Both the position numbers and the translations under genes were made by a program. A DNA stretch of 6,360 nucleotides from CAZUSC01 sp964622915. Its GTDB lineage: Bacteria > Patescibacteriota > Andersenbacteria > UBA10190. Of the stretch, positions 5,382-6,360 are shown one piece after another (position 1 is the stretch's first letter; each line of letters opens with the position of its first letter). The notes beneath the pieces are model-generated. The model was not told the DNA's origin. It saw only the letters and a list, made by a program, of their open reading frames with translations, and did no database searches. Where the stretch lies: assembly GCA_964622915.1 (NCBI GenBank), contig CAZUSC010000050.1, forward strand, positions 1-6,360. Reading direction: 5' to 3'.

Positions 5382-6360
5382 CTAAAAGCCCCGCGCTAAT
5401 TTTCTAACAGTATCTACAAACCAAAGTAGCCAATAGCGAAGTGATAGCGGTAAATCTTGGGCGTGCGTGTAATCAATGGCGCGGCCGCCGAAACCTTTTT
5501 TGAAAACCGTAATTCCGGCGAAGGGATGATTGGGCTGATCGTCAGAAGCTATTCCCCAAAAATTATATATAGTTGCGCCACAACGCTTGGCTTCCTTAAT
5601 CGCTTCCCAGTGGAGTAACTGTGCCGCAGGAACTGATGATAGAAGTTTGCGGGAAGCGCCATGATGATAAAAAACTGTCTGGCCGAATTTCATAAAGATA
5701 GCGCCCGCCACGTCTTCGTTATTGTATTTAGCGAAAGCCATAAACATATTGTTTACTTGTCCAAATTCCTTTACTTGGGCGCTTAAAAATGATTTAGAAA
5801 AAGGGACGAACTGATGTCGGTCTTTTGTTTGTTCATACAACGGCCAAAAGCGGTCAATATCAGCTGGGTTGGTTGAAATATCAATTTGTACACCTTCTTT
5901 AGTGGCTTTTCTTATGGCGTGGCGGGTTGTTTTGCGCATTGCGGCCAGAATTTTATCTTCGGTTGGAGTTATATCTAAAACCCAGGTCAGTTCAGCGTGA
6001 ATATGCAGAGGGGAGGAGCGGAAGCCAGTTGTTCTAAATATTTTTTCTATCTCCGGCCTGTTTTCAATTAACGGCGCAATGCGCAACGCAACTACACCCT
6101 CGATAGGCGCCTTCTCTCGAGCATATTCAGTTAATAGCCTTAATGCTTCTTCAAGATCGGAGGTTGAATTTAGTATCGGCCCATGCGGACATAAGTAAAA
6201 TTTTCCTCGCCGGGCATTCACAGTTATAAGTAAGGCTGCGCCGACTTGCTGCTCGCCATCAAATATTCCTAGATACGTTGCGCCCTCGCCGTCCGCCTTT
6301 TGAACTTGCCCCCATTCCCATGACTGCAGAAAAGTATTAGGCTTTCTGCCCAATAGCCAA
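5382..6360 (-). CDS. FemAB/FemX-like peptidoglycan bridge aminoacyltransferase, 5' end truncated by window
   Basis: The frame runs open through the right edge (W-L precede the TTG at 6353), so the true start lies outside and the TTG is not trusted. About 325 codons are visible, close to FemX length (about 335). The N-terminal signature FLQSWEWG is at 6332-6309, normally 15-20 residues from the true start. Counting from the TTG, the second GNAT-like domain shows MRKTTRHAIRKA (139-150), YHHGASR (229-235), LLHWEAIKEAKRCG (246-259), FWGIA (265-269) and FKKGFGG (284-290). No long coiled-coil arm is seen, so it resembles FemX more than FemA. The family transfers an amino acid from aminoacyl-tRNA to the lipid II stem peptide at the inner membrane face. 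The amino acid used is unknown. It is convergent to the glycan operon and ends in its own terminator. Confidence 0.9.
   Translation of the reverse strand, partial: WLLGRKPNTFLQSWEWGQVQKADGEGATYLGIFDGEQQVGAALLITVNARRGKFYLCPHGPILNSTSDLEEALRLLTEYAREKAPIEGVVALRIAPLIENRPEIEKIFRTTGFRSSPLHIHAELTWVLDITPTEDKILAAMRKTTRHAIRKATKEGVQIDISTNPADIDRFWPLYEQTKDRHQFVPFSKSFLSAQVKEFGQVNNMFMAFAKYNNEDVAGAIFMKFGQTVFYHHGASRKLLSSVPAAQLLHWEAIKEAKRCGATIYNFWGIASDDQPNHPFAGITVFKKGFGGRAIDYTHAQDLPLSLRYWLLWFVDTVRKLARGF

Noticed and set aside
6351..6353. TTG as the start of the FemAB-like gene
   Set aside because: The frame continues to the window edge, and the SWEWG motif normally lies further from the N-terminus.

Overview
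The window looks like a piece of a compact bacterial genome, probably from the Candidate Phyla Radiation (Patescibacteria) or a similar uncultured lineage. This is inferred from tightly overlapping genes, a FemAB-type transferase of the kind often found in those genomes, and a zinc-ribbon Nudix gene inside a glycan operon. No rRNA or other marker is present to confirm it. Base composition is near 50% GC. TGA is used as a normal stop (three genes end in TGA inside ATGA overlaps), which argues against the UGA=Gly code of Gracilibacteria and Absconditabacteria.

Positions 1-4921 hold a plus-strand surface-polysaccharide operon. In order it contains a GT-B glycosyltransferase (5' end cut by the window edge), a GT4 glycosyltransferase, a zinc-ribbon Nudix hydrolase, a GT2 rhamnosyltransferase-like enzyme, and a multi-pass O-antigen ligase/polymerase (Wzy_C-like) membrane protein. 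The last three are each joined to the gene before them by a 4-base ATGA stop-start overlap. The simplest reading is that the glycosyltransferases build a lipid-linked oligosaccharide on the cytoplasmic side and the last protein polymerises it or ligates it to an acceptor outside the membrane.

Positions 5382-6360 hold a minus-strand FemAB/FemX-like aminoacyl-tRNA-dependent peptidoglycan bridge transferase, whose N-terminus is cut by the right edge. It faces the operon and ends in a good intrinsic terminator (5331-5367).

The 460-base gap between these convergent genes is the most interesting part. It carries a perfect 17+17 bp inverted repeat with a 2-base centre (5015-5050). This is followed by about 270 bases (about 5051-5323) without a credible protein, which fold into several strong helices. 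G-U wobbles make two of these helices continuous only as plus-strand RNA. Because both neighbours end here, the structure cannot be a 5'-UTR riboswitch of either one. A stand-alone structured non-coding RNA that I do not recognise is the best explanation.
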